Source: CAYSRJ01 sp964521865 (GTDB lineage: Bacteria > Spirochaetota > B62-G9 > DRHN01). Taken from it: a stretch of 64,000 bases of DNA. Both the position numbers and the translations under genes were made by a program. How positions within the stretch are numbered: position 1 is the stretch's first letter; the number at the start of each line of letters is the position of its first letter. This document shows, one piece after another, positions 42,908 to 51,461 of this stretch. The DNA lies in contig CAZFTJ010000012.1 of NCBI GenBank assembly GCA_964521865.1, positions 1 through 64,000 of the forward strand, read 5' to 3'. The notes under the pieces are model-generated. The model did no database searches. It was not told where the DNA came from and saw nothing but the letters and a program-made list of their open reading frames with translations.

Positions 42908-43201
42908 TCACTTTGAAAGAGGACTGCGGGTTGATTTTCCGGATGAGGATGACGAATGTTTTTTCGGTGAAGGAGTTTTTGTGATAATGCTGCCGACCGT
43001 GCTGACCGTGTGCATGGTCGGCCTCGCGGCATCGATATTCTCGCGCTGAATCGCTTCGAATATTTCCTTTCTGTGTACCTTCACTGCTTTCGGCGCGGTG
43101 ATGCCGAGTTTAACCTGATCACCTTTGATTTCGACAACGGCAACTTCGACCTCATCTCCGATCATAATACTCTCATTGGGTTTTCGCGTTAAAACGAGCA
43201 T
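42908..43201 (-). CDS. csrA: carbon storage regulator CsrA with C-terminal tail
   Basis: CsrA is an RNA-binding dimer that blocks translation of target mRNAs at GGA-containing sites. Residues 1-58 are the full CsrA fold (MLVLTRKPNESIMIGDEVEVAVVEIKGDQVKLGITAPKAVKVHRKEIFEAI). Residues about 62-97 are an extra tail rich in Ser, Lys and Pro, where E. coli CsrA has 61 residues in total. Its ATG overlaps the fliW stop by one base (TAATG), so synthesis of FliW and CsrA is coupled. FliW binds and inactivates CsrA in the flagellin feedback circuit. Confidence 0.95.
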   Translation of the reverse strand: MLVLTRKPNESIMIGDEVEVAVVEIKGDQVKLGITAPKAVKVHRKEIFEAIQRENIDAARPTMHTVSTVGSIITKTPSPKKHSSSSSGKSTRSPLSK

Positions 43202-43659
43202 TACCGGGTCTCCACGAGATCAGTACTCTTTTTTCTCATCTCCTCCAGAATATAATGCTTCACCGTGTAATCGTCATTCGTCGATATGAACTGTTTGGCC
43301 ATATGGCTTTTCCGGTGGATAACGATGGGACCCATCAGGTTTGCCGAAATCTTCATGTGATCCTCCGGCACGGTGACAATGGCGAAGTCGAGAACATCAT
43401 CGCCTGTTTCAATGCCGATCGATTTCAAATCGTCGTCGTCAACTTCCAGACTGTAGTCCGGCATAAAGAGACGCGGGTCTATGAGGAGGAATGCAAGATC
43501 GGGATCTTCTTTCGCCTGCAGCCAGTAAAAAGGGCCCTCCCGTGAATCGAGGAGGAAGTAATCATGAATGTCGCTGAAGCCGATTATCCCCTCCGGAAAT
43601 CGAACTTTCTGTTTCTCATTGACCTCAATCTCGCCGTACGGTTTTGTACGAATCTTCAT
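43201..43659 (-). CDS. fliW: flagellar assembly factor FliW
   Basis: FliW binds flagellin and CsrA in turn, so that CsrA is released to repress flagellin mRNA when flagellin accumulates. The 152-aa product shows the family blocks IRTKPYGEIEVNEKQKVRFPEGIIGF, FYWLQAKEDPDLAFLLIDP and VDDDDLKSIGIE. It is 12 bp after flgL and overlaps csrA by one base. Its genomic partner flagellin genes are in the same window. Confidence 0.95.
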   Translation of the reverse strand: MKIRTKPYGEIEVNEKQKVRFPEGIIGFSDIHDYFLLDSREGPFYWLQAKEDPDLAFLLIDPRLFMPDYSLEVDDDDLKSIGIETGDDVLDFAIVTVPEDHMKISANLMGPIVIHRKSHMAKQFISTNDDYTVKHYILEEMRKKSTDLVETR

Positions 43660-43671
43660 TGCTCACACTCC

Positions 43672-44910
43672 TTACCTTAAAAAGTCCAGTAATGTCGGCT
43701 GAATCACACGTGCCGTAACACCAAGCGCCGCCTTGTGTGCAACTTCGAGCATTTTCAGCTTCGTGACAGCCTCTGTAATATCGACATCCTCGTTTTTGGA
43801 GAGTATGTCCTCTATATTCGTCTTGTCCTGCATGATCCGCGATTTCACGATTTGAAGTCTGCTGGATCTGGCGCCGAGATCGGTCCGGTATTTCAAGATA
43901 TTTTCAATGGCAAGGTCCATACCGCCGAGCGCCCTGCTCCCCGTATCCTCCGAATCATTCATATACAGAGAATCCCTGAGGCGTATCACCATATCGAAGA
44001 GTGTCCCGCCGAAAAACCGCGCGGTGGGCGACAGATTCTTCGGTGGATTCGGCCCGGATACGACGCCGATATCCCGCATAACTGTGCTCCCCTCGACGTC
44101 CTGAATCCAGATATCCCTCGCCGAGGAAGTTTCGAGTATGATTCCGCCGTTCATCCGGTTCACCGATGCACGAATGGGAACAGGCGCGTTGTTGATACGG
44201 TTGACGATCATCTCGATATTATCACCCGCCTTGAACACCACAGGAACTCCGTTTATGAGCACCTTCGAATCCGCGGAAACAACATAGTTTCGTGCATCGA
44301 CGGAAGAGAAAAGAGACGAATTCTCGGCCCAGAACAGCTCATTGCCGGGCACATTTACGGCGAGCGTGTCTCCCCGCGCGATCTCTCTTTTCTGCCTGCC
44401 CAGGTCGCCGTAATATTCCACTGTATCGATTACATCCCTTCCAGCAGCTTTTGAAAAGGCGTTTGTAACCCTGAACGGATCTTCGAGGGTATCGGTTCCG
44501 CCGAACAGCGCCTTGCCTTTGAACTTCGTATTCGCGATCGTAACGAGCTCTCGCAGCAGCTCGTCTATTTCGGTGGCGATCTTTGCACGGTCTTCGGCAG
44601 TGTATATGCCGTTCGCTCCCTGTACACCAAGCTCCCGTATCCTCTGCAGTATTTCCGTGGCAGAGGCGAGGGCCCCTTCCGCCATGTTGATGCGGGACAG
44701 GCCGTCATCTATGTTTTTTTCATATTGCCCGAGCTCGAAAAGTACACGCTTGTATGCAATAGTATGGCTTACCTCGACCGGACCCTCCCTCGGGATTCTG
44801 TGCTTCAGGCCCGTTGCAATGCTGTTCTGTGCGTTCAGCATCTTTTCGCTGTTTTTTCGATTTATACTGATGAGATTGTCTCCCATCATATTTGAAGATA
44901 CCCTTATCAT
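43672..44910 (-). CDS. flgL: flagellar hook-associated protein 3 FlgL
   Basis: FlgL joins the hook to the filament. The 412-aa protein starts MIRVSSNMMGDNLISINRKNSEKMLNAQNSIATGLK and has the flagellin-like block GLSRINMAEGALASATEILQRIRELGVQGANGIY. The C-terminus is ISKNEDVDITEAVTKLKMLEVAHKAALGV...QPTLLDFL. It is 23 bp after flgK and 12 bp before fliW. Length matches the family range in spirochaetes (about 400-430). Confidence 0.95.
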   Translation of the reverse strand: MIRVSSNMMGDNLISINRKNSEKMLNAQNSIATGLKHRIPREGPVEVSHTIAYKRVLFELGQYEKNIDDGLSRINMAEGALASATEILQRIRELGVQGANGIYTAEDRAKIATEIDELLRELVTIANTKFKGKALFGGTDTLEDPFRVTNAFSKAAGRDVIDTVEYYGDLGRQKREIARGDTLAVNVPGNELFWAENSSLFSSVDARNYVVSADSKVLINGVPVVFKAGDNIEMIVNRINNAPVPIRASVNRMNGGIILETSSARDIWIQDVEGSTVMRDIGVVSGPNPPKNLSPTARFFGGTLFDMVIRLRDSLYMNDSEDTGSRALGGMDLAIENILKYRTDLGARSSRLQIVKSRIMQDKTNIEDILSKNEDVDITEAVTKLKMLEVAHKAALGVTARVIQPTLLDFLR

Positions 44911-44933
44911 ATACCTTTATCTCCCTGGGTTTT

Positions 44934-46793
44934 TTACTGCATCCTGTTTATGAGCAGGTCGAGCATTTCATCGACCTTTGAAATGAACCGCGCAGCGGCT
45001 GCATATCCGTGCTGAAACTTCACGAGATTGACGAGCTCTTCGTCTATATTCACTCCCGAAATCGATTTTCGCAAATTTTCGAGGTTTTCTACCACCAGGC
45101 TTCTGTTGTTGTTTTCACTTTCTGCCGTCGCACCCCTGAGGCCCGTACCGGAAATCAGCGACTGATAGAACTCATCGATAGTCTCACTTCCACCTATCAT
45201 TGCCTTTTGAAAGCGGACTCCTGCGATCTTCAGTGCATTTTCTCCGCTGCCGGCGCCGTTTGAGAGGTCCGGAATACCGTCTCCGTCGGTGTCGATACCG
45301 GTGCTCGCCGCAATGGATTCCACCTCATTCGCAATATGTTCGTCGAGTGCAATCCAAGAAGAGGGATGCAGGCTCGGCATAACCGTATAATCGGCGGACA
45401 CGCGGACGGCCATACCCGTCTCGCCGGAATCAAACGCCCCACCCGGACCCGATGACCTGAGCACTCCCCCGTACCCGACGAGAAAATCTCCCGAATCCTC
45501 GATATGTGTTATATGCAGTGAAGGGTTGTCTGATTTTACCACGAGATGCCCGTCGGCATTCACATACATCTTCACATCGGCATTCGCGTTGTTCACCCTT
45601 GTCAGCACCTCCGACAGGGTGTCAGACTCACCGTATGAAACCGTTATCCCGTTGTTCAGGGTTATCGTACCGTTCAGGCCGATGACGTCGTCCGGTTTCA
45701 GTGTCGTCGACCCTGTAATTCTGAACAGTGCGGTGCCGTCCGTAAAACCGTCCCTGTTGAAATCGTAGTCTCCCACGGCGTTCACAGCGGCTGGTTTTTC
45801 CATGAAAAAGTTCAATCCTGTACGCAGGTTCAGGCCGAAGCCTTCCCTGTGTACGGAGTTCACCATATCCATCAAGTTCATTGCAAAGGTATCGACCGAA
45901 TCTATCTGGTTTTTCAGCTCCTTGTCCCGCGCATCGAGCAGCGCCTTCAGCTCTCCCGAGTGAAGATCGAGTCTCGAGCCGTCTATCTCCCAGTGTATGT
46001 CGGAATAGCCCTCGTTATTCGGGTTTTTCAGAAGTGCGAGCTGCTCGAAGTGACTTCCCTGCACCAGGTGCTTGCCGCCTATAAAAACGAGAAATTCGTC
46101 CCTGTCGTTTCTTCCAATGCGGATATTTGCGTACCCGGCAAGCTTCTCTATGAGGAGGTCCCTTCTGTCCCACAGATCGTTCGGGTTGTCTCCCGCCGAT
46201 TCAGAACGGAGTATCCGGGCATTGAGTTTTGCGATCTGCCGTGCAAGGGAGTTTATCTCCTCAACACGGGCTTGGATGGTTTTTTCTATGTTGTCGCGTA
46301 CGGCCTTCAGAGCCTGAAAATTGTGATTGAGGTGCCGTGCAAGCGCCCACCCGTACTCCCGAACCGCTTCTCTTGCGCCCATCTCCTCCGGATTGTTTGC
46401 AAGCTCCTGCCATGAAGACCAGAATTTGTCGAGGACAGACATGATGCTGTTGTCGCTCGGTTCGTTGTGCACGAGCTCGACCTGATATATCCATCCGCTC
46501 ATAGATTTCCAGTACTCGAAGCCGTTCTTTTCGGCGAGAATTCTGTCCTCAAGGAGCATGTCCCTCGCACGCATTATTTTTTCTACCTGTACTCCCTGGC
46601 CGATCTGCCCGGGTGTATTTTCACGGGTAAGCCCCGGTATATAGAGAGGGTCGAAGAACTGAAACGTTACCTTCTGGCGTGAATAGCCCTCGGTTTCGGC
46701 ATTCGAAACGTTATGCCCCGTGACATTGATTGCCGCCTGATGTGCGATGAGGCTTTTTTTCCCCATCTCTATACCTGTAAACGTGGATATCAT
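44934..46793 (-). CDS. flgK: flagellar hook-associated protein 1 FlgK
   Basis: FlgK is the first hook-filament junction protein. The 619-aa product has the conserved N-terminal block ISTFTGIEMGKKSLIAHQAAINVTGHNVSNAETEGYSRQ and a coiled region with VEEINSLARQIAKLNARI. It has the C-terminal block IDEELVNLVKFQHGYAAAARFISKVDEMLDLLINRM, both ends packing as D0/D1 helices. A calcium-binding-like DTDGDGIPD repeat appears around residue 498. It lies 13 bp after flgN and is co-transcribed. Confidence 0.95.
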   Translation of the reverse strand: MISTFTGIEMGKKSLIAHQAAINVTGHNVSNAETEGYSRQKVTFQFFDPLYIPGLTRENTPGQIGQGVQVEKIMRARDMLLEDRILAEKNGFEYWKSMSGWIYQVELVHNEPSDNSIMSVLDKFWSSWQELANNPEEMGAREAVREYGWALARHLNHNFQALKAVRDNIEKTIQARVEEINSLARQIAKLNARILRSESAGDNPNDLWDRRDLLIEKLAGYANIRIGRNDRDEFLVFIGGKHLVQGSHFEQLALLKNPNNEGYSDIHWEIDGSRLDLHSGELKALLDARDKELKNQIDSVDTFAMNLMDMVNSVHREGFGLNLRTGLNFFMEKPAAVNAVGDYDFNRDGFTDGTALFRITGSTTLKPDDVIGLNGTITLNNGITVSYGESDTLSEVLTRVNNANADVKMYVNADGHLVVKSDNPSLHITHIEDSGDFLVGYGGVLRSSGPGGAFDSGETGMAVRVSADYTVMPSLHPSSWIALDEHIANEVESIAASTGIDTDGDGIPDLSNGAGSGENALKIAGVRFQKAMIGGSETIDEFYQSLISGTGLRGATAESENNNRSLVVENLENLRKSISGVNIDEELVNLVKFQHGYAAAARFISKVDEMLDLLINRMQ

Positions 46794-46806
46794 ACGATTT
46801 CCCTCT

Positions 46807-47298
46807 CTACACCTTCAGGTCGAATACCAGCGAGGTGTGCTTGCTCGAGCCTGCATCTTCTCTTCCCGAACCGCTGTACGTTCTGGTACCTGAACCTGCG
46901 CCGGAGAAAAGCGACAGTGTGAAATTGACAACTTCGAGACTGCTGTCAAGGAGCCGTCCGCTGCGGTCGTTCAGGGACTTCAGCTCGAATAGAACAGATT
47001 GGAGATCGTCGCCTCTGGCCTTCAGTACCAGCCGCCGGTTTTCCGGCATACCCTGTAGAAGTTCTGAAAGAGCGATATCCCGATTGCCGCCCATCCGTTC
47101 AATCAATGAAATCCTCTTCTTTTCACACTCTTCTATCGCATTGAGTATAGCCGTACTCTCGGAAATTCTTTCTTCGAGCGCCTTCCAATCCTGATCTATT
47201 ATCAGGGCAAGCTTTTCCTGCTCCACCTTCAGCAAATCTTTGTGAAGCACGACGAGACGTCCCAGAACCGCAAGGAGCTCAGTATATTCCTTTTCCAT
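46807..47298 (-). CDS. flgN: FlgN-like chaperone for FlgK/FlgL
   Basis: The 163-aa helical protein is positioned exactly where FlgN, the export chaperone of the hook-associated proteins, is expected: 13 bp before flgK. It shows a FlgN-like coiled-coil pattern: LAVLGRLVVLHKDLLKVEQEKLALIIDQDWKALEERISESTAIL, a middle EKKRISLIERM and a C-terminal helix LLDSSLEVVNFTLSLF. The start chosen is the ATG after GAGGGTGG; a longer frame to 47466 has an unlikely N-terminus. Sequence identity of FlgN proteins is low, so position carries part of this call. Confidence 0.8.
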   Translation of the reverse strand: MEKEYTELLAVLGRLVVLHKDLLKVEQEKLALIIDQDWKALEERISESTAILNAIEECEKKRISLIERMGGNRDIALSELLQGMPENRRLVLKARGDDLQSVLFELKSLNDRSGRLLDSSLEVVNFTLSLFSGAGSGTRTYSGSGREDAGSSKHTSLVFDLKV

Positions 47299-47473
47299 GG
47301 ATCCACCCTCAAACCTGGTCTTAACTTTAGTTTCGGATAATTTTTTTATTCTATAAGGGGATTTTAAAAAGACGCGACAGGAGGCTGTGAGCTCATCGAT
47401 CAGGCGGGAAAAGAGATGATACGATTTTTTCCAACGATCACCGTTTTCCGAAAAGGGGTCCGACACGAAAGAA

Positions 47474-47848
47474 TCAGTAGCTCAGATCGACCTGCGTTTT
47501 GCTCCTGCTCACGCCGTTCGGCACGACGCATATGAATCCGAACGGCTCCTCCCCCTCCGGGAAAAATTGATGCTTTTCATTGGGCTCGATGAGAATCGCA
47601 TCATTCGGCCGCAGGGAATACTCCTTTCCGTCGAGCACGAGTCTCCCCCTGCCCCGCAGGACAAATACCTCATGCTCGTAATCGTGCCGATCGAAAGAAG
47701 TCTTCCCGTTCTTCTGCAGCTCGAAGTAGCGCATTTCGAAGTTCGGAGCGCCGAACTCCTCGACCACCAGATACCGTATCGAAACACCCCGCATGTACAG
47801 CCGATTTATGCTTTTTTTCGGTATCTCATCTATATTTATCTTATGCAT
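47474..47848 (-). CDS. cupin-domain protein
   Basis: The 124-aa single-domain cupin has the two family motifs: HDYEHEVFVLRGRGRLVLDG (motif 1, His and Glu metal ligands) and LRPNDAILIEPNEKHQFFPEGEEPFGFICVV (motif 2, His ligand). A metal-binding beta barrel is likely; substrate unknown. The protein is complete, has no signal and is about 125 bp from the palindrome copy E. It may be an isolated gene or the end of the flgN region, but no operon link is seen. Confidence 0.88.
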   Translation of the reverse strand: MHKINIDEIPKKSINRLYMRGVSIRYLVVEEFGAPNFEMRYFELQKNGKTSFDRHDYEHEVFVLRGRGRLVLDGKEYSLRPNDAILIEPNEKHQFFPEGEEPFGFICVVPNGVSRSKTQVDLSY

Positions 47849-47971
47849 TCAGGACTCCCGCAGCACTCTGTTTTTTTGTCTCACTGCACGATTCGGCCGC
47901 GTACCGGAGCTCTGAGCTCGGCTGCAGAGGACGAAATCGAGCCTCCGGTCGGCATCCGCTGCGGCAGAGGG

Positions 47972-48100
47972 TTATCCGGACACTTCGCGTCCGGATAATG
48001 CCGCCGGTGCAAGCACCAGGATTTGTCAACAAATCCAGTTGAGCGAACATAACCCCCGCTTACCCGTCGCGGAGAACATGCCGCTCACCGGCGGCATTAT
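47972..48100. repeat. compound palindromic repeat, copy E (complete)
   Basis: Best copy of the family. Module 1 is TTATCCGGA...TCCGGATAA (47972-47998). A perfect 15-bp outer stem ATAATGCCGCCGGTG / CACCGGCGGCATTAT (47995-48009 and 48086-48100) encloses three arms: GGTGC-AA-GCACC (48006-48017, competing with the outer stem), GGATTTGT-CA-ACAAATCC (48019-48036) and module 3, GAGCG...CGCTC with inner CAT/ATG and CCGC/GCGG pairs (48041-48086). The right end contains the transketolase stop codon (48097-48099). Confidence 0.9.
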
Positions 48101-50103
48101 CCGGCATCCTCAATGGATTTGATCGCCTCATCGGCCACCCTTTCTGCGGTGAAACCGAACTTCTCCACGAGCAGCTTGTAAGGGGCTGAAACGCCGAAAT
48201 CATCCCTGCACACAAGACGACCCTTATCTCCTGCGTACTTATGCCAGCCGTGGCTTGCTCCCGCCTCGACAACAACCCGCGCCCGGATTTTTTTCGGTAA
48301 TACTGCCTCCCTGTACTCTACGGGCTGTTCCTCGAAAAGCTCCCAGCTCGGCATGGAGACCACCCTCGCCTTCAGTTTTTTTTCAGCAAGAATTTTCTGC
48401 GCGTCCAGGGCAAGGGAAACCTCCGAACCTGTCGCAATGAGAAGCACGTCCGGTTTCCCGTCGTCGGCATCGGACAGTACGTACGCGCCGCGTTCGACAT
48501 CCACGGATTTCTTCGGGTCAACAACCGGCAGGCCCTGCCTGCTCAGCACCAGTGCAACAGGACCTTTCCGGTTTTCAATCGCTATCTTCCATGCGCGTGC
48601 GGTTTCGTTTGCATCGGCAGGACGAATGACCGTCAAATGCGGAATAGCGCGAAGCGCGGAAATGTGTTCGACCGCCTGATGGGTCGGACCGTCCTCCCCG
48701 AGCCATACGCTGTCGTGCGTGTAAACCCATATCGTATGCAGGCGTGCGAGCGCGGAAACGCGCACGGCGCCGCGCATGTAATCACTGAAGGTGAGGAACG
48801 TCCCGCCGAATGGAACAACCCCGCCGTGATACGCCATTCCGTTCACTATTGCACCCATGGCATGCTCCCGAACGCCGAAGCGTATGTTTCTTCCGCCAGG
48901 GTTGTCCGCCTGCTGTTCGCCGACATCCTTCATATAGGTGTTCGTCGACGGAGCGAGATCCGCAGACCCCCCGATGATAGTAGGAATTACCGGTGAAACG
49001 GCATTCAATACACTGCCCGAGGCCTTTCTCGTGGGCACCGCGCCGTCATCGGGCGAAAAGACGGGAAGAGCCTTCTCCCACCCGTCCGGAAGTTTTCCGG
49101 TCCATACCATGTCCCACTTTTCAGCGAGGTCCGGGTATTTGCTGCGGTAGCCCTCAACTAGTCTGTCCCAGGCATCCTGCTTCTGTTTCCCCTGCTCAAC
49201 CGCCTCTCTGAAGTGATCGAGCACGTCGTCCGGGACGTAGAAATCCGGTTCGACAGGCCAGCCCAAATTCTTCTTTGATGCCCTCACCTCCTCGGGGCCC
49301 AGAGGCGAACCGTGAGCTTGTTGGGTATTCGCCTTGTTCGGACTGCCGTACCCGATGGTTGTCCGTACCTTGATGAGGGTGGGCCGTTTTTTGTCCAGGC
49401 GAGCATGTGCCAGAGCGTCACGTACGGCATCGAGGTCTTCGTTTCCATCGCCCACGGTGAGCACCTGCCAGCCGTAGGCCTCAAACCGCCTGCCAACATC
49501 CTCGGTAAAACAGACTTCGGTCGGCGCGGCAAGTGAAATCTTGTTGTCATCGTAGAGCGCGATAAGCTTTCCAAGACCCAGATGGCCCGCCAGCGAGGCC
49601 GCTTCGGAAGCGACCCCTTCCATCAGGTCGCCGTCCGTGGTCAGCACATAGGTATAGTGGTCTACAAGGGGAAGACCTTCGCGGTTGAATTCAGACGCCA
49701 GAAACCGTTCGGCAATCGCCATGCCGACGCCGTTTGAAATCCCCTGGCCGAGAGGACCTGTCGTCGCCTCCACACCCGGCGTGATATGACTCTCAGGATG
49801 GCCGGGTGTAATGCTTCCGAACTGCCTGAAAGACTGGATCTGCTCCATGGTCATATCCTCGTATCCCGTGAGATACAGCAAACCGTACAGGAGCATCGAC
49901 CCGTGTCCTCCTGAGAGCACAAACCGGTCGCGATCGGCCCATCGGGGCTGGAGGGGGTTGTGTTTGAGATGCTCCCTCCACAGCACATAGGCCATGGGCG
50001 CCGCCCCCATCGGAAGGCCGGGATGCCCCGAATTCGCCTTTTGAATGGCGTCAACTGCAAGAAACCTCACGGCATTGATAGCGCGTCGCTCAAGATCTGT
50101 CAT
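48097..50103 (-). CDS. tkt: transketolase
   Basis: The 668-aa TPP enzyme of the pentose phosphate pathway moves two-carbon units between sugars. Signature blocks are NSGHPGLPMGAAPMAYVLW, TTDGDLMEGVASEAASLAGHLGL (TPP/Mg binding), DNKISLAAPTE, and the C-terminal half GAIVNGMAYHGGVVPFGGTFLTFSDYMR and DGPTHQAVEHISALR. Length matches the family (about 660). Its stop codon lies inside the 3' arm of palindromic repeat copy E, which may act as its transcript end. Transcription is probably from the short AT-rich region shared with the divergent TIM-barrel gene. Confidence 0.97.
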   Translation of the reverse strand: MTDLERRAINAVRFLAVDAIQKANSGHPGLPMGAAPMAYVLWREHLKHNPLQPRWADRDRFVLSGGHGSMLLYGLLYLTGYEDMTMEQIQSFRQFGSITPGHPESHITPGVEATTGPLGQGISNGVGMAIAERFLASEFNREGLPLVDHYTYVLTTDGDLMEGVASEAASLAGHLGLGKLIALYDDNKISLAAPTEVCFTEDVGRRFEAYGWQVLTVGDGNEDLDAVRDALAHARLDKKRPTLIKVRTTIGYGSPNKANTQQAHGSPLGPEEVRASKKNLGWPVEPDFYVPDDVLDHFREAVEQGKQKQDAWDRLVEGYRSKYPDLAEKWDMVWTGKLPDGWEKALPVFSPDDGAVPTRKASGSVLNAVSPVIPTIIGGSADLAPSTNTYMKDVGEQQADNPGGRNIRFGVREHAMGAIVNGMAYHGGVVPFGGTFLTFSDYMRGAVRVSALARLHTIWVYTHDSVWLGEDGPTHQAVEHISALRAIPHLTVIRPADANETARAWKIAIENRKGPVALVLSRQGLPVVDPKKSVDVERGAYVLSDADDGKPDVLLIATGSEVSLALDAQKILAEKKLKARVVSMPSWELFEEQPVEYREAVLPKKIRARVVVEAGASHGWHKYAGDKGRLVCRDDFGVSAPYKLLVEKFGFTAERVADEAIKSIEDAG

Positions 50104-50217
50104 ATCTCAGTCCCCTCTATTTTTGATATTTTCGGCCCGGATGCGCAGGCCGGTGTTATAATATAATCAATTTTCATGGAACCATGGGAAAAATATTAGT
50201 AGTTTATAGGGAACGTT

Positions 50218-51117
50218 ATGAATGTATCGTTTTCGACAAGCTGGTGCGACGGCCGGATAGAACGACTTTACGAAATAGTCCCGCTGGTCGACGCAATTGA
50301 GGTAGGGAGCACGGGCTCGGCTGATTTCTTTGAAGAGATTGAACGTGGCGCCGTGCAGAAGAAATTTCGTGTCAAATCGATACACGCGGTTACAGGTCCG
50401 TCCAAACAGCACCATGCGGCCTACTACGCGCCGGATTTTGCGAGCACCGATGAGCATACATGCAGAAACGAGCGCAACCGCATCGCCGCATCGGCGGACT
50501 GGGCGCTGAAGATCGGCGCACGGTCCGTTGTAATACATACGGGCCGGGTTGCCGATGACGGTTTGAAGACGATGTATCTCTCCTATAAAAACAGTGTATT
50601 AAGCGGTGATGGCGACGAAAGGGACGAAGTTTTTAATGAAATCGTTCGAAGGCGAAAGCGGCTGAGCGGCGAGCATATGGAGCCTGTCCTTTCGGGCCTC
50701 GATGAGTTGTGCGGCCGATTTCCCCGCATACAGTTTTTTATAGAAACCCGCATTCACTACTATGAAATACCGCTGCCGGAGGAGCTCGAAGAAATATTCG
50801 GACGGCTCCCATATAAAAATCTCGGCTACTGGCACGACATCGGGCACACCTATATGCAGGATAGACTCGGGTTTATCCCGATGGAAACCTGGCAGCGGAT
50901 GTTCGGCCGGAAATGCGGCGGTGTTCACATTCACGACGTTGCCGATGACCTGACCGATCACCTGCCGCCTGGAGAGGGTGTGCTCGATCTTCGCGGTATT
51001 TTGAAGCAGTTCGACCCGCAGCGCTCGCAATACACGCTTGAAATCAACTCCCGAAGCGGTTTTGAATCGGTTGTATGCGGGGTTCGAAATCTCAGGGAGG
51101 AATCATTCGCCGTATAA
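50218..51117 (+). CDS. TIM-barrel sugar phosphate isomerase/epimerase-like protein
   Basis: The 299-aa xylose-isomerase-like TIM-barrel protein has VVIHTGRVAD (strand 4-like), FFIETRIHYYEIP (Glu ligand), LGYWHDIGHTYMQDRLG (Asp and His) and GVHIHDVADDLTDHLPPGEGVLDL (His pair). This ligand set fits a divalent-metal site typical of AP endonuclease 2-like epimerases. No signal or membrane segment is seen. It lies divergent to transketolase, with TATAAT at 50157-50162 upstream. The substrate is unknown. Confidence 0.8.
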   Translation: MNVSFSTSWCDGRIERLYEIVPLVDAIEVGSTGSADFFEEIERGAVQKKFRVKSIHAVTGPSKQHHAAYYAPDFASTDEHTCRNERNRIAASADWALKIGARSVVIHTGRVADDGLKTMYLSYKNSVLSGDGDERDEVFNEIVRRRKRLSGEHMEPVLSGLDELCGRFPRIQFFIETRIHYYEIPLPEELEEIFGRLPYKNLGYWHDIGHTYMQDRLGFIPMETWQRMFGRKCGGVHIHDVADDLTDHLPPGEGVLDLRGILKQFDPQRSQYTLEINSRSGFESVVCGVRNLREESFAV

Positions 51118-51183
51118 CTTGTACAGGGCCCGTCCCTGTCTTTTCTCATAGCCGCGTGCCGGGCACTGGACCGAAAAAAAGGA

Positions 51184-51393
51184 GCCGTTTTACGGGAAGC
51201 TCTCACAATACCGGAGTGCACGGTCGGAGAAGCACAGANNNNNNNNNNNNNNNNNNNNNNNNNNNNNNNNNNNNNNNNNNNNNNNNNNNNNNNNNNNNNN
51301 NNNNNNNNNNNNNNNNNNNNNNNNNNNNNNNNNNNNNNGCCGTTTTACGGGAAGCTCTCACAATACCGGAGTGCACGGTCGGAGAAGCACAGA
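51184..51393. repeat. 55-bp exact duplication flanking the assembly gap
   Basis: Bases 51184-51238 are repeated exactly at 51339-51393, one copy touching each side of the N-run. This is the pattern left when two contigs overlap by a fixed k-mer (55 nt) and the scaffolder inserts Ns without merging. The repeat is therefore probably not biological; the true sequence would be continuous and about 155 nt shorter. Confidence 0.85.
51239..51338. other. assembly gap (100 Ns)
   Basis: Exactly 100 unknown bases between the TIM-barrel gene and the HD-GYP gene, a standard filler length. No gene is interrupted. The surrounding 51118-51461 holds no supported gene and no clear terminator. Confidence 0.95.
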
Positions 51394-51461
51394 ATGAGGG
51401 CGGCTTTTTCAGACTCTTCGCGTCCGAACAACGAATCGACAAAACGCTGCAGAGAACGTCA

